Source: Alphaproteobacteria bacterium
GTDB taxonomy: Bacteria; Pseudomonadota; Alphaproteobacteria; CACIAM-22H2
Assembly: GCA_947500965.1 (NCBI GenBank)
Contig: CANMWW010000168.1
Span: 1 to 5,748 of the forward strand
DNA length: 5,748 nt
Reading direction: 5' to 3'
The position numbers and the translations under genes are program-made. Positions 1 through 5,748 of the stretch are shown one piece after another (the stretch's first letter is position 1; each line of letters begins with the position of its first letter). The notes below the pieces were generated by a model. The model worked only from the letters and a program-made list of their open reading frames with translations, was not told the origin of the DNA and searched no databases.

Positions 1-2380
1 GGTCGCCCTCGCCCGCGGGGATGCGCGAGGCGTGGATCGCCTCCGGCGCGGCGGCGATGCGCACGTGGCTCAGCACCGCGCCGCCCTTCTGCGCGAGGCC
101 CGTCTGGTCGAGGACCGTGACGCCCTTGCCCTCGAGATGCGCGGCCATGCCCAGCAGCGCGCCGATCGTGACCACGCCCGTGCCGCCGACGCCGGTGACC
201 AGGATGTTCCACGGGCGCGCGAGGCCGGGCAGCGCGGCGGGCTCGGGCAGCGCCGCCAGCAGCGCGTCCGCCTCGTTGCCGGCGCGCGCGCGGCGCGGCC
301 TGGCGCCGTGGACGGTGACGAAGGAGGGGCAGAAGCCCTTGATGCAGGAGAAATCCTTGTTGCAGGACGACTGGTCGATCGCGCGCTTGCGCCCGAACTC
401 CGTTTCCAGCGGCACGAGCGACAGGCAGTTCGAGGCCTTGCCGCAGTCGCCGCAGCCCTCGCAGACGCGCTCGTTGATGAAGATCCGGCGGTCGGGGTCG
501 GGGAAGGCGCCGCGCTTGCGCCGCCGGCGCTTCTCCGCGGCGCAGGTCTGGTCGTGGACCAGCACGGTCACGCCCTGCTCCTCGCGCAGCTCGCGCTGCA
601 CGCGGTCGAGCTCGTCGCGATGCCTGATCTCGACGCCTGGCGGGAAGCCCGCGTCGTGCGGGTACTTGCCGGGATCGTCCGTGGTGACGACGACGCGCCG
701 CACGCCCTCGGCCAGTACCTGCGCGGCGATCATCGGCACGGAGAGCGGCCCGTCCACCGGCTGGCCGCCGGTCATGGCGACCGCGTCGTTGAACAGGATC
801 TTGTAGGTGATGTTCACCTTCGCGGCGACGGCGGCGCGGATCGCCAGCAGGCCGGAATGGAAATACGTGCCGTCGCCGATGTTCGCGAAGATGTGCCGCG
901 TCTCGGTGAAGGGCGCCTGGCCGATCCAGTTGCAGCCCTCGCCGCCCATGTGCGTGAAGGTCGCGGCGCCGCGGTCCATCCACACGGTCATGAAGTGGCA
1001 GCCGATGCCGGCCGAGGCGCGGCTGCCCTCCGGGATGCGCGTCGATGTGTTGTGCGGGCAGCCCGAGCAGAAGAAGGGCGTGCGCCGGAAGGCATGCGCC
1101 CCGGCGCCGCGCGCGCGCAGCGTCTCCTCGATGCGCGCCGCGCGCGCCTGGACGTGCGCGGGAAGGCCGAGGCGCGCGAGCCGCGCGGCGAGCGCGACGG
1201 CCACCTGCGCGGGCGACAGCTCGTCCGCGGCGCAGAGCAGCTCGCGGCCCTGCTCGTCGAGCTTGCCGAAGATCCGCGGGCGCCGGTCGGCGGGCCAGTT
1301 GAAGAGGTGGTCCTTCAGCTGGTGCTCGATGACGGAGCGCTTCTCCTCGACGACGAGCACTTCCTCGAGGCCGGCGGCGAATTCGCGCGCGCCCTCCGGC
1401 TCGAGCGGCCAGGGCAGGGCGATGCGGTAGAGGCGGATGCCGAGCGCCCGCGCCAGCGCGTCGTCGATGCCGAGCATCTCCAGCGCCTGGCGCGTGTCGA
1501 GGTAGGACTTGCCGGTCGTCGCGATGCCGAAGCGCGCGGCCGGCGCGTCGAGCACGACGCGGTCGAGGCGGTTGGCGCGCGCATAGGCGAGCACCGCGCG
1601 CGACTTGTGCCGCTGCAGGCGGAACTCCTGCTCGTTCCAGTCGTCGGGCCAGCGTATGTGCAGCCCGCCCGGCGGCATGTCGAAGTCCTCGGGCAGGACG
1701 ATGCGCACGCGATGCGGGTCGACATGCACCGATGCCGAGGACTCGGTCGTCTCGCCGACGCACTTGAACCCGACCCAGCAGCCGCTGAAGCGGCTCATGG
1801 CCCAGCCATGCAGGCCGAGGTCGAGGAAGTCCTGCACCCCCGCGGGGTTCAGCATGGGGATCATCGTCCCCATGAAGACGTGCTCGCTCTGGTGCGGGAC
1901 GGTCGAGGACTTGGCCGCGTGGTCGTCGCCCGCCAGCAGCAGCACGCCGCCATTCGGCGAGGTGCCGGCGAGGTTGCCGTGGCGGAACACGTCGCCGGAG
2001 CGGTCGACGCCCGGTCCCTTGCCGTACCACATCGAGAAGACGCCGTCGTAGCGCGCGCCCTCGAACATGTTGACCTGCTGCGTGCCCCAGACGGCCGTCG
2101 CGGCGAGGTCCTCGTTCACGCCCGGCTGGAAATGCACGTGGCTGGCCTTCAGGAAGCCGCGCGCCTTCCACATCGCCTGGTCGACGCCGCCGACCGGCGA
2201 GCCGCGATACCCGGTCACGAAGCCGGCGGTGTTCAGCCCGTTCGCGAGGTCGCGCTGGCGCTGCATCATCGGCAGCCGGACCAGCGCCTGCGTCGCGGTC
2301 ACGAAGACGCGGCCGGTCTCCCGCGCGTACTTGTCGTCGAGGGTGATCGTCGGGTCGGGGCGCGTTCCATCGGGCGGCAT
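1..2380 (-). CDS. Fused indolepyruvate:ferredoxin oxidoreductase, 3' end cut off by window edge
   Basis: Oxidatively decarboxylates arylpyruvates such as indolepyruvate and phenylpyruvate, using CoA and thiamine diphosphate (TPP), to arylacetyl-CoA, CO2 and reduced ferredoxin; cytoplasmic. The 793 visible residues contain, in order: a PYR-type N-terminal domain with GYRGSP near residue 57 and GVNEDLAATA, whose Glu90 is placed like the TPP-activating glutamate; CSGCPHN at 438-444; a TPP-binding motif GDG (502-504) with Asn531 27 residues on; an Fe-S segment with Cys640, 643, 646, 652 and then 673, 679, 684; and the start of the gamma (POR) domain, VTGVGGTGVVT, from 728. The proteobacterial single-chain enzyme is about 1150-1170 residues, so roughly a third is missing: the rest of gamma and the usual C-terminal DUF6537. 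The start is firm: an in-frame TAG lies four codons upstream with no other start codon between. No Shine-Dalgarno sequence is visible. It follows trpEG by 101 bases. The family is certain; the preferred substrate is not. Confidence 0.95.
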   Translation of the reverse strand, partial: MPPDGTRPDPTITLDDKYARETGRVFVTATQALVRLPMMQRQRDLANGLNTAGFVTGYRGSPVGGVDQAMWKARGFLKASHVHFQPGVNEDLAATAVWGTQQVNMFEGARYDGVFSMWYGKGPGVDRSGDVFRHGNLAGTSPNGGVLLLAGDDHAAKSSTVPHQSEHVFMGTMIPMLNPAGVQDFLDLGLHGWAMSRFSGCWVGFKCVGETTESSASVHVDPHRVRIVLPEDFDMPPGGLHIRWPDDWNEQEFRLQRHKSRAVLAYARANRLDRVVLDAPAARFGIATTGKSYLDTRQALEMLGIDDALARALGIRLYRIALPWPLEPEGAREFAAGLEEVLVVEEKRSVIEHQLKDHLFNWPADRRPRIFGKLDEQGRELLCAADELSPAQVAVALAARLARLGLPAHVQARAARIEETLRARGAGAHAFRRTPFFCSGCPHNTSTRIPEGSRASAGIGCHFMTVWMDRGAATFTHMGGEGCNWIGQAPFTETRHIFANIGDGTYFHSGLLAIRAAVAAKVNITYKILFNDAVAMTGGQPVDGPLSVPMIAAQVLAEGVRRVVVTTDDPGKYPHDAGFPPGVEIRHRDELDRVQRELREEQGVTVLVHDQTCAAEKRRRRKRGAFPDPDRRIFINERVCEGCGDCGKASNCLSLVPLETEFGRKRAIDQSSCNKDFSCIKGFCPSFVTVHGARPRRARAGNEADALLAALPEPAALPGLARPWNILVTGVGGTGVVTIGALLGMAAHLEGKGVTVLDQTGLAQKGGAVLSHVRIAAAPEAIHASRIPAGEGD

Positions 2381-2481
2381 GGCGGCAGGCTAGCGCGCGC
2401 GCCCCGCCGCCCACAATGCGCCGCCCGCCGCGGCGAGGGGCTGCGAGACCATGCCGGCGGTGTGGTGAATCGGGCCCGTTC
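2381..2481 (-). other. Gap between trpEG and the oxidoreductase gene, no clear signals
   Basis: This 101-base spacer begins after the trpEG TGA with an eight-base palindrome CGGGCCCG (2471-2478). That palindrome has no loop or U-tract and does not look like a terminator. The rest is GC-rich with an alternating GC run near 2394-2402. I see no -35/-10 pair, no leader ORF with aromatic codons, and no ribosome binding site before the oxidoreductase ATG. The gap is too long for tight translational coupling, but read-through from trpEG remains possible. Confidence 0.5.
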
Positions 2482-4647
2482 TCAGGCCGCCGTGCGCGCG
2501 CGCCCGGCCGGCAGGCAGGACACGGCGTTCGCGACGAGCGCGAGGCCGTGGCCGCCGGAGGCGCTGAGTATGGACTCTGGATGGAACTGCACCGCCGCGA
2601 TGGGCAGGCGGCGATGCCGGATGCCCATCACGAGCCCGGTCTCGTTCATCGCCGTGACGACCAGCTCGCCATGCGGGAAGTCCGACATGCGCGCGGTGAG
2701 CGAGTGATAGGCGCCGACGGCGAGCGGCAGCGGCAGTCCGGCGAAGATGCCCTGGCCGTCATGCGCGATCGTCCATGCCTTGCCGTGGCGGGGCTGCGCG
2801 AGCACGTCGAGCGAGCCGCCGAAGGCCTCGACCATGCCCTGCAGCCCGAGGCAGACGCCGAATTGCGGGATGTCGCGCTCCGCGAGGGCGCGCACCAGCG
2901 CGGGAACGCCGAAATCGGCGGGCCGCGCGGGGCCGGGCGAGTGAACGACGAGGTCGGGCGCGAGCGCCGCGATCGCGTCGGCCGGCTGGCCATGGCGATA
3001 GGTGCGCACCTCGGCGCCGGTCTGGCGGAAATAGTCGGCGAGGGTGTGGACGAAGGAATCCTCGTTGTCGACGAGCAGCACGCGGCGCCCCTTGCCGGGC
3101 AGCGCGCGCGCCGCGGCCGTCGCCGGCGCGGGATCCGGCGACAGGGCGCGGAACAGCGTCGTCGACTTCAGCCGGGTCTCGCGCTCCTCCTCGGGCCCCG
3201 TCGAATCCCAGACGATGGTGGCGCCGACGCGGTACCGCGCGACGCCGTCGCGCAGGTGGATGGTGCGGATCGTGATCCCCGTGTTGACGTCGCCGTTGAA
3301 CAGGAACGCCCCCACCGCGCCGCCGTACCAGCCGCGCGCGGAGGTCTCCTCCGCCTCGACGATCGAGGCGGCCATGCGCTTGGGCGCGCCGGTGAGCGTC
3401 ACCGCCCACATGTGCGACAGGAACGCGTCGATCCCGTCGAAGCCCTCGCGCAGCCTGCCCTCGACATGGTCGACCGTGTGGAAGAGGCCGGCGTAGGTCT
3501 CGATCTGGCGCCGCGCGAGCAGCCGCACCGAGCCCGGCTCGCACACGCGCGCCTTGTCGTTGCGGTCGACGTCGGTGCACATCGTCAGCTCGACCTCGTC
3601 CTTCTCGGAATTGATGAGGGCCTTGAGCCGCTCGGCGTCCTCCATCGCGTCGCTGCCGCGCCGCGCGGTGCCCGAGATCGGGCAGGATTCGACGCGCCGG
3701 TCCTCGACGCGCACGAACATCTCGGGGCTCGTGCCGACGAGCTGCTCGTCGCCCAGCTGGATCAGGAACTCGTAGGGGCTGGGGTTGATGCGCGTCATTC
3801 GCTCGAACAGCTGCGATGGCGCGCCCTCGTGGCGCGCGCGGAAGGTGCGGCTCAGCACCACCTCGAAGATGTCGCCGACGCGGATGCGCTCGCGCGCGCG
3901 GTCGACCATCGCCGCGTATTCGGCGTCGGCGAGGTCGCTGTCGATCGCCGGCGCGGCGGGCGGTGCGCGCCGCGCGGGGGCGAGCGGGGCGAAGGCAGCG
4001 CGCGCGCGGCCATAGGTCGTGGTCTCGCCGCGGGTGAACTCGTAGTCGACCGAGAAGGCCTCCTCCTTGCGCCGGTCGACGACGACCAGCGAGTCCGGCA
4101 GGAAGAGGTGGATGTCCTTTGCGCCGTCGCCGCGCGCGTGACGCAGCGCCATCGGCTCGAAGCGGAAGAGCAGGTCGTAGCCGAAGGCGCCGTAGAGGCC
4201 GAGGAAGCGGTCCTGGATCCCGGCGAAGCCGCGCACGAGGTGGCGCAGCGGAGTCACCAGCGAGGGCTGGCGGCTGCGCTCCTCCTCCGAGAAGCCGCCG
4301 GTGCCAGCGGCGACCTCGAAGACCGCCTCGCGCGGGCCGCGCGACACCTGGACGGTGTCGGGGGCCGCGGCGAGCACCGGGGCGAGCAGCGCGACCAGCG
4401 CCTCGCCGCGCGCGTTCAGCGCGCGCAGGGCGAGCCGGCGCTCATGGCCGACGATCTCCACCGGCGGTTCGGCGAAGCCGAACGCCCAGCGCGAGTAGCG
4501 GCCCGGGTAGTCGACGCCGGAGGAGAAGAGCCCGCCGCGCGTGGAATCGAGGCGCTCGGCGAGGCCGTCGAGGGCGGTCGCGGCGTCGAGGGGGCGCCGC
4601 GTGGCATCGATGGCGATGCCGTCGCGGGTGACGAAGCTGCTCTGCAT
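2482..4647 (-). CDS. trpEG: Fused anthranilate synthase, TrpE (chorismate) + TrpG (glutamine amidotransferase)
   Basis: First committed step of tryptophan synthesis: chorismate + glutamine to anthranilate, pyruvate and glutamate; cytoplasmic. Numbered from an upstream ATG at 4662 (726 residues), the N-terminal ~240 form the TrpE regulatory part. The chorismate-binding domain (~245-505) shows VGTSPEMF (309-316), PISGTARRG (328-336), the ELTMCTDVDRND block (359-369), LTGAPKRMA (423-431) and WYGGAVGAF (445-453). A short linker leads to the class I amidotransferase domain (~527-715): LLVDNEDSF, HSPGPA, nucleophile Cys604 in GVCLGLQG, and His694/Glu696 in QFHPES. All catalytic residues are present, and the length matches alphaproteobacterial fused enzymes (~720-730). 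I start at ATG 4647 (721 residues) because GGAG lies 9 bases before it, whereas ATG 4662 has no ribosome binding site. A Trp-rich leader ORF upstream supports anthranilate synthase over the similarly fused phenazine enzyme PhzE. Tryptophan feedback inhibition is expected from the family but not shown here. Confidence 0.97.
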   Translation of the reverse strand: MQSSFVTRDGIAIDATRRPLDAATALDGLAERLDSTRGGLFSSGVDYPGRYSRWAFGFAEPPVEIVGHERRLALRALNARGEALVALLAPVLAAAPDTVQVSRGPREAVFEVAAGTGGFSEEERSRQPSLVTPLRHLVRGFAGIQDRFLGLYGAFGYDLLFRFEPMALRHARGDGAKDIHLFLPDSLVVVDRRKEEAFSVDYEFTRGETTTYGRARAAFAPLAPARRAPPAAPAIDSDLADAEYAAMVDRARERIRVGDIFEVVLSRTFRARHEGAPSQLFERMTRINPSPYEFLIQLGDEQLVGTSPEMFVRVEDRRVESCPISGTARRGSDAMEDAERLKALINSEKDEVELTMCTDVDRNDKARVCEPGSVRLLARRQIETYAGLFHTVDHVEGRLREGFDGIDAFLSHMWAVTLTGAPKRMAASIVEAEETSARGWYGGAVGAFLFNGDVNTGITIRTIHLRDGVARYRVGATIVWDSTGPEEERETRLKSTTLFRALSPDPAPATAAARALPGKGRRVLLVDNEDSFVHTLADYFRQTGAEVRTYRHGQPADAIAALAPDLVVHSPGPARPADFGVPALVRALAERDIPQFGVCLGLQGMVEAFGGSLDVLAQPRHGKAWTIAHDGQGIFAGLPLPLAVGAYHSLTARMSDFPHGELVVTAMNETGLVMGIRHRRLPIAAVQFHPESILSASGGHGLALVANAVSCLPAGRARTAA

Positions 4648-4656
4648 GGTGGCGCG

Positions 4657-4660
4657 CTCC
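4657..4660 (-). promoter_or_regulatory. Ribosome binding site GGAG deciding the trpEG start
   Basis: The minus strand reads GGAG followed by nine bases and the ATG at 4647. This is a usable Shine-Dalgarno core at acceptable spacing. The GGAG overlaps the upstream in-frame ATG at 4662 (its G and the next codon), which itself has only CGGCCGCAA before it. This favours initiation at 4647, giving an N-terminus of MQSSFVTRDG. Confidence 0.6.
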
Positions 4661-4710
4661 ATTTGCGGCCGGGCGCATGGCGCGCCGTCCGCGTCGACGA
4701 GGCCGCCTCG

Positions 4711-4726
4711 CGCCGCGGGTGCGGCG
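4711..4726 (-). promoter_or_regulatory. Second perfect hairpin in the trpEG leader
   Basis: CGCCGC and GCGGCG form a perfect six-base-pair stem around an ACCC tetraloop in the RNA, between the U-rich tract and the trpEG start. No U-tract follows, so it does not look like an intrinsic terminator. It might be part of an antitermination fold or mRNA stabilisation, or be a chance consequence of very high GC content. Confidence 0.3.
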
Positions 4727-4752
4727 GAAGTCGGGCGGATTCAGGAAATGGG

Positions 4753-4792
4753 AAAAGGAAAAGGTGCGATCGGTGACGGGGTCACCACCACC
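4753..4792 (-). terminator. Putative trp attenuator: hairpin containing the Trp codons, then a U-rich tract
   Basis: In minus-strand RNA, GGTGAC (4786-4781) pairs perfectly with GTCACC (4777-4772) around a CCC loop. An outer four-base stem pairs GGTG (4792-4789) with CACC (4766-4763), separated by an internal loop of 2 and 5 bases. The structure is followed at once by TTTTCCTTTT (4762-4753), the only U-rich stretch in the leader. This fits an intrinsic, attenuator-type terminator, although the U-tract is broken by CC and the stem is short. The 5' arm contains the leader peptide's Trp codons and stop, so a ribosome stalled there for lack of charged tRNA-Trp would prevent the hairpin and allow transcription into trpEG. 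The pairing is seen in the sequence; the mechanism is inferred. Confidence 0.55.
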
Positions 4793-4856
4793 AGCGGCGC
4801 CAGGTGGCGTGCGCGGCGACGACGGAAACGGTCGCGATGGCGATGCGGTCGATCAC
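4782..4856 (-). CDS. trpL: trp leader peptide ending Arg-Arg-Trp-Trp-Trp
   Basis: A short ORF of 24 codons plus TGA lies upstream of the fused anthranilate synthase. It ends in three consecutive TGG codons (4793-4785) directly followed by the stop (4784-4782). A fourth Trp codon is at 4802-4800, giving the C-terminal residues TWRRWWW. Four Trp codons in 24, at the leader position of trpEG, are the hallmark of a translation-coupled attenuation peptide; Rhizobium-type leaders likewise carry a WWW run. No ATG exists in frame. I chose GTG at 4856; GTG at 4865 (27 residues) or TTG at 4892 are alternatives. No convincing Shine-Dalgarno sequence precedes any of them. An ATG at 4861 is out of frame and stops after two codons. 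The peptide is probably a ribosome-position sensor rather than a functional protein. Confidence 0.75.
   Translation of the reverse strand: MIDRIAIATVSVVAAHATWRRWWW
4786..4809 (-). promoter_or_regulatory. Alternative leader hairpin competing with the attenuator stem
   Basis: In the RNA, bases 4809-4803 (CGCCACC) can pair with 4792-4786 (GGTGGTG) as seven base pairs, one of them G-U, enclosing a ten-base loop. The 3' arm is the same Trp-codon sequence that forms the outer stem, and one base of the inner stem, of the downstream terminator-like hairpin. The two full structures are therefore mutually exclusive. It could act as an antiterminator or pause hairpin. No folding energy was computed, and GC-rich DNA often offers chance pairings. 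Confidence 0.35.
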
Positions 4857-4884
4857 GGCATGCACGCTCGCATCGCCGCGCGCC

Positions 4885-4911
4885 GCGGTCAAGCGCCGGC
4901 GCGCCGACCGC
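4885..4911 (-). repeat. Inverted repeat directly after the acyl-CoA synthetase stop
   Basis: GCGGTC and GACCGC form perfect six-base arms separated by 15 bases, beginning immediately after the TGA. The middle contains a further self-complementary stretch, GCGCCGGCGC. In RNA this makes a hairpin at the 3' end of the acyl-CoA synthetase message. No U-tract follows, so it is at best a weak or Rho-assisted terminator or 3'-end stabiliser. Its distal arm overlaps the TTGACC promoter-like element, so an operator role is also possible. Confidence 0.35.
4887..4892 (-). promoter_or_regulatory. Possible -35 element (TTGACC) for the trp leader transcript
   Basis: The minus strand reads GCTTGACC here, close to the CTTGAC -35 consensus of alphaproteobacterial housekeeping promoters. 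With a standard spacer, transcription would begin at about 4856, at the proposed GTG of the leader peptide. The expected -10 position reads AGCGTG, a poor match, so this rests on one hexamer and its position in the only sizeable gap upstream of trpEG. Confidence 0.2.
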
Positions 4912-5748
4912 TCATCCGTAGAGCGCGTCGATCGTGGCGGCGTGGGCGGCGCGGATGGCGTGGCGCTTGATCTTCATGGTCGGCGTCATCAGCCCGTTGG
5001 CGACCGTGAAGCCCTCGGCGAGCACCGCGAACTTCCGCAGCCGCTGCTCCGGCGGGAGCTGCGCGTTGACGCGCGCCACCGCGGCCTCGACGCGCGCGCG
5101 CAGCGCCGCGTCGTCGCCTGCCTCGCGCGCGGCCTCCTCGCGCGGCACGACCAGCCCGACGAGGTAGGGGCGCCGGTCGCCATGCACCATCGCCTGCGCG
5201 ATCTCCGGCTGCAGCGCCAGCATGCCCTCGATGCGCGCCGGCGCGACCATGTCGCCGCCCGACGTCTTGATGAAGTCCTTCTTGCGGTCGGTGATGCGCA
5301 GGTAGCCGTCGGCGTCGAGCTCGCCGATGTCGCCGGTATGCAGCCAGCCGTCGCGGATCGCCGCCGCCGTCGCCTCGGGATCGCGCCAGTAGCCCTTCAT
5401 GACGAGCTCGCCGCGCACCAGGATCTCGCCGTCCTCGGCTATGCGCAGTTCCACGTCCTTGAAGGGCGGGCCGACCGTGTCGAGCTTCACGCGGCCCGGC
5501 GGGTTCGCGCTGATCACCGGGCCGGCCTCGGTCTGGCCGTAGCCCTGGCACAGCATCAGGCCGAGCGCGGTGAAGTAGAGCCCGATCTCGTGGTTCAGCG
5601 GCGCGCCGCCGGAGACCAGCGCCTTCACCCGGCCGCCGAAGCGCTGGCGGACCTTGGCGCGCACGAGCCGCTCGAGCAGCGGGTCGAGCAGCCGCTCCCC
5701 GAGGGTCAGGCTGCCGGGGGAGGCATGCCGCTTGGCCCCGATCTCGAC
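4912..5748 (-). CDS. Long-chain acyl-CoA synthetase (AMP-forming), C-terminal part, 5' end outside window
   Basis: Activates a fatty or other carboxylic acid with ATP to an acyl-adenylate, then transfers it to CoA. The frame is open to the right edge of the window. The 278 visible residues (counted from that edge) are about the C-terminal 45% of a ~600-residue family member. Adenylate-forming motifs run in order: SGGAPL (46-51), QGYGQTEAG (68-76), GEILVRG (107-113), MKGYW (117-121), GWLHTGDIGE (134-143), the hinge and A8 region DGYLRITDRKKDFIKTSGGD (147-166), and TPTMKIKR near the C-terminus, whose Lys259 is the probable catalytic A10 lysine (Lys261 is the alternative). The QGYGQTE and GGDMVAP wording resembles bacterial long-chain (FAA1/FadD-like) ligases more than acetyl-CoA synthetases. 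The ATP-binding P-loop is outside the window. It ends with TGA 264 bases before trpEG on the same strand. Chain-length specificity cannot be read from this part. Confidence 0.93.
   Translation of the reverse strand, partial: VEIGAKRHASPGSLTLGERLLDPLLERLVRAKVRQRFGGRVKALVSGGAPLNHEIGLYFTALGLMLCQGYGQTEAGPVISANPPGRVKLDTVGPPFKDVELRIAEDGEILVRGELVMKGYWRDPEATAAAIRDGWLHTGDIGELDADGYLRITDRKKDFIKTSGGDMVAPARIEGMLALQPEIAQAMVHGDRRPYLVGLVVPREEAAREAGDDAALRARVEAAVARVNAQLPPEQRLRKFAVLAEGFTVANGLMTPTMKIKRHAIRAAHAATIDALYG

Noticed and set aside
2471..2478. Palindrome CGGGCCCG after the trpEG stop as a terminator
   Set aside because: It has no loop bases and no U-tract follows; short G/C palindromes are expected by chance at this GC content.
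32..2707. Very long plus-strand open frame (891 codons) opposite the oxidoreductase and the end of trpEG
   Set aside because: Its product is low-complexity Arg/Ala/Gly/His-rich with no recognisable motif. It is antisense to a gene with clear TPP, Fe-S and gamma-domain motifs and runs across two genes and their gap. Such frames arise from G/C-rich third codon positions.
2759..3580. Minus-strand frame of 273 codons within trpEG
   Set aside because: A same-strand, different-frame shadow with Arg-rich nonsense composition, inside a gene with intact catalytic motifs in the other frame.
2482..4662. Phenazine-type PhzE or aminodeoxychorismate synthase instead of anthranilate synthase
   Set aside because: The length, the TrpE-like N-terminal part, the domain order and the Trp-codon leader upstream all fit fused anthranilate synthase, and no phenazine or folate genes are adjacent.
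4741..4764. Purine-rich plus-strand run with an ATG that looks like a ribosome binding site and start
   Set aside because: It is the complement of the U-rich attenuator tract. The downstream plus-strand frame is Arg-rich with no recognisable protein.
2416..4776. Plus-strand open frame (786 codons) antisense to trpEG
   Set aside because: It mirrors the whole anthranilate synthase, has no domain motifs and overlaps the trp leader. It is a composition shadow.
4889..5551. Minus-strand frame of 220 codons overlapping the acyl-CoA synthetase
   Set aside because: It is the shifted frame of the ligase gene; its residues are Arg/Gly/Ala-rich without motifs, whereas the other frame carries the complete motif series.

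Overview
The window is very GC-rich, with G/C-dominated third codon positions. It carries three protein genes, all transcribed leftwards on the minus strand, plus a short regulatory leader. The long plus-strand reading frames opposite them are compositional shadows. A single-chain anthranilate synthase (TrpE fused to TrpG) behind a Trp-codon leader peptide is the arrangement known from Alphaproteobacteria such as Rhizobium, Brucella and Azospirillum. I therefore favour a high-GC alphaproteobacterium, although the other two genes also occur widely in Beta- and Gammaproteobacteria.

Layout in transcription order (right to left): (1) 5748-4912, the C-terminal ~280 residues of a long-chain acyl-CoA synthetase, its 5' part outside the window; (2) 4911-4648, a 264-base non-genic stretch that I read as the trp leader: an inverted repeat just after the acyl-CoA synthetase stop, a small leader ORF ending Trp-Trp-Trp-stop, a hairpin followed by a broken U-tract, a second hairpin, and a GGAG ribosome binding site; (3) 4647 (or 4662) to 2482, the complete fused anthranilate synthase; (4) a 101-base gap (2481-2381) with no clear promoter, terminator or ribosome binding site; (5) 2380-1, the first 793 residues of a fused indolepyruvate:ferredoxin oxidoreductase that runs off the left edge.

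Functionally, TrpEG commits chorismate to tryptophan, and the leader should tune its expression to charged tRNA-Trp by transcription attenuation. The downstream oxidoreductase converts arylpyruvates (transamination products of Trp, Phe and Tyr) to aryl-acetyl-CoA thioesters, and the upstream gene makes acyl-CoA thioesters from free acids. A biosynthetic gene therefore sits between two acyl-CoA-type catabolic genes. Whether the oxidoreductase is co-transcribed with trpEG cannot be settled from sequence alone.

The most noteworthy item is the attenuator. The three tandem Trp codons and the stop codon lie inside the 5' arm of the only hairpin followed by a U-rich tract, a more compact arrangement than the textbook four-segment attenuator. 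I see no CRISPR array, mobile element, tRNA or rRNA, and no evidence of an entirely new system.
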